Positions 61,963-64,000 of a stretch of 64,000 nucleotides of DNA are shown piece after piece; the first letter of the stretch is position 1, and every line of letters begins with the position of its first letter. This DNA comes from Flavobacterium sp. NRK F7 (GTDB taxonomy: Bacteria > Bacteroidota > Bacteroidia > Flavobacteriales > Flavobacteriaceae), in assembly GCF_024054195.1 (NCBI RefSeq), contig NZ_JAMXLB010000001.1, positions 2,433,085 through 2,497,084 on the forward strand. Direction: 5' to 3'. The notes beneath the pieces are model-generated. The model saw only the letters and a program-made list of their open reading frames with translations. It made no database searches and was not told where the DNA came from. Both the position numbers and the translations under genes were made by a program.

Positions 61963-64000
61963 ATGACAAAAAAAAGACTCTTTTTGTTGCTTTGCTTTGT
62001 GTTATCCATTTCTTTTAGTCAATCACAAAATATTGATGTTTGGGATTTTGGTGCAACACAATTAGATACCAACCTATATACCAATCATTTAGATGAAACT
62101 ATCATCAATTCTTGGTATGATGGTAGTATAACTCCAGGTAGTTCTGCTATTAATTTGCCAACAAGTTTCACTGCAGGAGCTATATCATGGACTGGTAATA
62201 GTGGCGATAGACTACGAACTACAAATACGAATTTAACACGATATGATGCCAATATCGCTAGTGTAACAACTTTTTCTGGAAGAATCTATTGTAATGGAAC
62301 TCCAAACCTTTCAAATGGTATTCCTACCAATAGATTTATGCAATTATCCTTAAATGAAGATGATGAAGTAAGCATATTCTCTCGAACTGATGCTGGTGGA
62401 GATTTAACATTCATGGATGAGACTAATCCATCTTTGCAAACTGATATAATTAGCTTAACTTCAACGAGTGGTGCCACCACAGAAGCTAAATTTGTAGCAA
62501 AAAACACAGGCACTTTTAAACTTTATGTAGCCAATGGTAAAGCTAGTTTTTATAGAATTTACCGAAAAGCAGCTGTATATACAACCGTTTCTGGATCAAT
62601 TGATGTGACTCAAGCTAGTTCAATTCCTAATTCATATGCTGTAGTTTTTACCAATCTAGCTGGAAAATCTTGGACAGCACAAATGAATGCAAATAATACG
62701 TATCAAATTAATTTACCACAAGGATATAGTTATACAGCAAGTTTAATTGATGCGAATGGTTTTATTATAACGAATGGTCAGTCTTTAGATTTATCAACAG
62801 TAATTACTCCAACATTTACTCATGATATCAGAATTTTAGAAGTTTCTTTGTATGAGGTAACAGGCTCAATCATTGGTTTAAATACGAATATAAATGATTT
62901 GCAACTATTATATACAGCTGATTCATCGAGTAATACTGTATTTGTACCAACGCCTGTAATCAATTTTAATACGAGTACTTATTCGGTGCAACTTGAAGCT
63001 AATATTGCTTATACAATTACAGCAAATGGAGTAAATGATTATGAATTAGACTCCAATACAATCACAATAGCAAATTCTAATACAAATTCTAATATTACTT
63101 TTTCTCCAAAACCAACGTATCCTGTTTCAATTACGACAACAGGATTAACAACTACTGAAGAAAGTAATTTGCAACTTACTTTTACAAATTTAAATGAACC
63201 AAGTTATACTTATTTCTTTTCATCAATCAATGGAATTAGATTAAGAGATGGTGTTTATACTATTACTACAAGTGGTTTAGATATCTATCCAGTGCAAATG
63301 GCATTAACGTCTAATCTTATAATAAATGGAACTGCTAATTCCAAAAATATTGATTTTGAACCCGTTAGCAATTGGCCATTTAACGACCAAGTGATAACAA
63401 CTTCAAATTCTGCTTACAAAGGCTTACTTTTCACAGGAAACATTTCAAACTCTATAGGTCAAGGACATTTAATTGCACAAGCAGGCTCTTCCATACAAAT
63501 TCCTGTTAATGTGGGTGATAAAATAACTATAGATTATTATTACTCTGCTAATTTTTCAATTGAAAATGGAGCTGCAATTAGTACAATAAATTCAACGGGA
63601 ACAACTTCAACAACAGATAGTGTAGAATATACTTACACAGGTTCAAATTCGGGTTATATTACCATAAATAGTAATGCAACCACGTATTTCACCAATATAA
63701 AAATAGGAGGAACAATACCTTACAGCCCAACAATTACCGTTGGAACAAATAAAGATTTTACTACAATAAATGAAGCCTTATTGGCAGTTTCACAAATGGT
63801 ACGAACTCCTTCCGAAAGAGTTACAATTCTAATAGATCCAGGAAATTATGAAGAAATGTTAGTTATTGATCAGCCCTTGGTAACGTTGAAAAATGCGGCT
63901 ATAAGTCCTACTATTGGCCTTTTAAATTCAGGAGTAGACATAGATCCAAGCGCAGTCCGAGTAACTTCTTATTATGGCCATGGCTATACGTATTATAGTA
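61963..64000 (+). CDS. Multidomain secreted pectinesterase, C-terminus cut by window edge
   Basis: ATG at 61963 opens a frame with no stop to the window end (679 codons seen). A signal peptide (LFLLLCFVLSISFSQSQN) is followed by IDVWDFGATQLDTNLY, a long strand-rich region with three repeated-looking modules (VTGSIIGLNTNINDLQLLYT type, about 200-470), and, from about residue 590, the start of a pectin methylesterase beta helix: TVGTNKDFTTINEALLAVS, ERVTILIDPGNYEEML and TSYYGHGYTYYS. It would remove methyl esters before GH28 attack. Catalytic Asp residues lie beyond the window. Confidence 0.85.
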   Translation, partial: MTKKRLFLLLCFVLSISFSQSQNIDVWDFGATQLDTNLYTNHLDETIINSWYDGSITPGSSAINLPTSFTAGAISWTGNSGDRLRTTNTNLTRYDANIASVTTFSGRIYCNGTPNLSNGIPTNRFMQLSLNEDDEVSIFSRTDAGGDLTFMDETNPSLQTDIISLTSTSGATTEAKFVAKNTGTFKLYVANGKASFYRIYRKAAVYTTVSGSIDVTQASSIPNSYAVVFTNLAGKSWTAQMNANNTYQINLPQGYSYTASLIDANGFIITNGQSLDLSTVITPTFTHDIRILEVSLYEVTGSIIGLNTNINDLQLLYTADSSSNTVFVPTPVINFNTSTYSVQLEANIAYTITANGVNDYELDSNTITIANSNTNSNITFSPKPTYPVSITTTGLTTTEESNLQLTFTNLNEPSYTYFFSSINGIRLRDGVYTITTSGLDIYPVQMALTSNLIINGTANSKNIDFEPVSNWPFNDQVITTSNSAYKGLLFTGNISNSIGQGHLIAQAGSSIQIPVNVGDKITIDYYYSANFSIENGAAISTINSTGTTSTTDSVEYTYTGSNSGYITINSNATTYFTNIKIGGTIPYSPTITVGTNKDFTTINEALLAVSQMVRTPSERVTILIDPGNYEEMLVIDQPLVTLKNAAISPTIGLLNSGVDIDPSAVRVTSYYGHGYTYYS

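Overview
This is an AT-rich bacterial window with the marks of a Flavobacteriaceae-type member of the Bacteroidota. It has a SusC/SusD pair, a type IX secretion C-terminal sorting domain, lipoproteins with SC lipoboxes, promoters of the TTG-N(17-23)-TAnnTTTG type, and little Shine-Dalgarno signal. I saw no rRNA, tRNA, CRISPR array, prophage or intact insertion sequence. Most genes are ordinary chromosomal genes.

Left part (1-16 kb): small stress and redox units with their own regulators. A partial flavin-reductase-like gene is followed by two small lipoproteins (one DM13). Next come a LysR regulator divergent from a quinone reductase / quinol monooxygenase pair (mdaB-ygiN type), VOC, hydrolase and membrane proteins, and an HxlR regulator divergent from an NmrA/QorB-like reductase across clear GTTAC inverted repeats. 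A DUF6266-type gene is broken by one in-frame TAA and preceded by 10-bp-phased A-tracts. After it lie an ArsR-SRPBCC pair whose promoter is covered by an 18-bp-arm inverted repeat, cbpA-cbpM chaperone genes, a membrane-anchored GOGAT-like FMN protein and a peptidase-like hydrolase.

15.3-23.1 kb: an ECF sigma factor and a membrane anti-sigma-like TPR protein stand divergent from a subtilisin-like lipoprotein, a membrane-anchored TPR-CHAT (caspase-like) protein and a large T9SS cargo protein. Both protease catalytic sets are intact and all three are predicted to lie outside the cytoplasm. This is the best candidate for a poorly described system, possibly a periplasmic proteolytic signalling or effector cascade.

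23.3-43.5 kb: an acetate/short-chain-acid uptake and activation region. It contains an IS1-InsA-like zinc-ribbon/HTH protein, porin, DUF4212 + sodium:solute symporter, a 64-aa membrane protein, a CrbS/CbrA-like symporter-histidine kinase, a receiver-only response regulator and acs. The usual partners of this set, a cNMP/CBS/DUF294 protein and a DEDDh exonuclease, lie about 8 kb further on. Between them sit a frameshifted DUF2867 gene, a GNAT gene and a compact type III polyketide synthase cluster (FAD oxidoreductase, methyltransferase, T3PKS, dehydratase, ketosynthase, ACP, phosphopantetheinyl transferase, APC permease).

43.7-64 kb: a pectin/galacturonate locus. kduI-kduD-uxaC-kdgF-kdgK-(truncated lacI)-eda-exuT-uxaB-uxaA encode complete isomerase, reductase, dehydratase, kinase and aldolase routes from galacturonate and from unsaturated pectin monomers to pyruvate and glyceraldehyde-3-phosphate. 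A full-length LacI regulator follows on the other strand. Then come GH28, SusC, SusD and a multidomain pectinesterase that runs off the window end. The same perfect 14-bp palindrome sits before kduI and before the GH28 gene, which suggests one LacI regulon.
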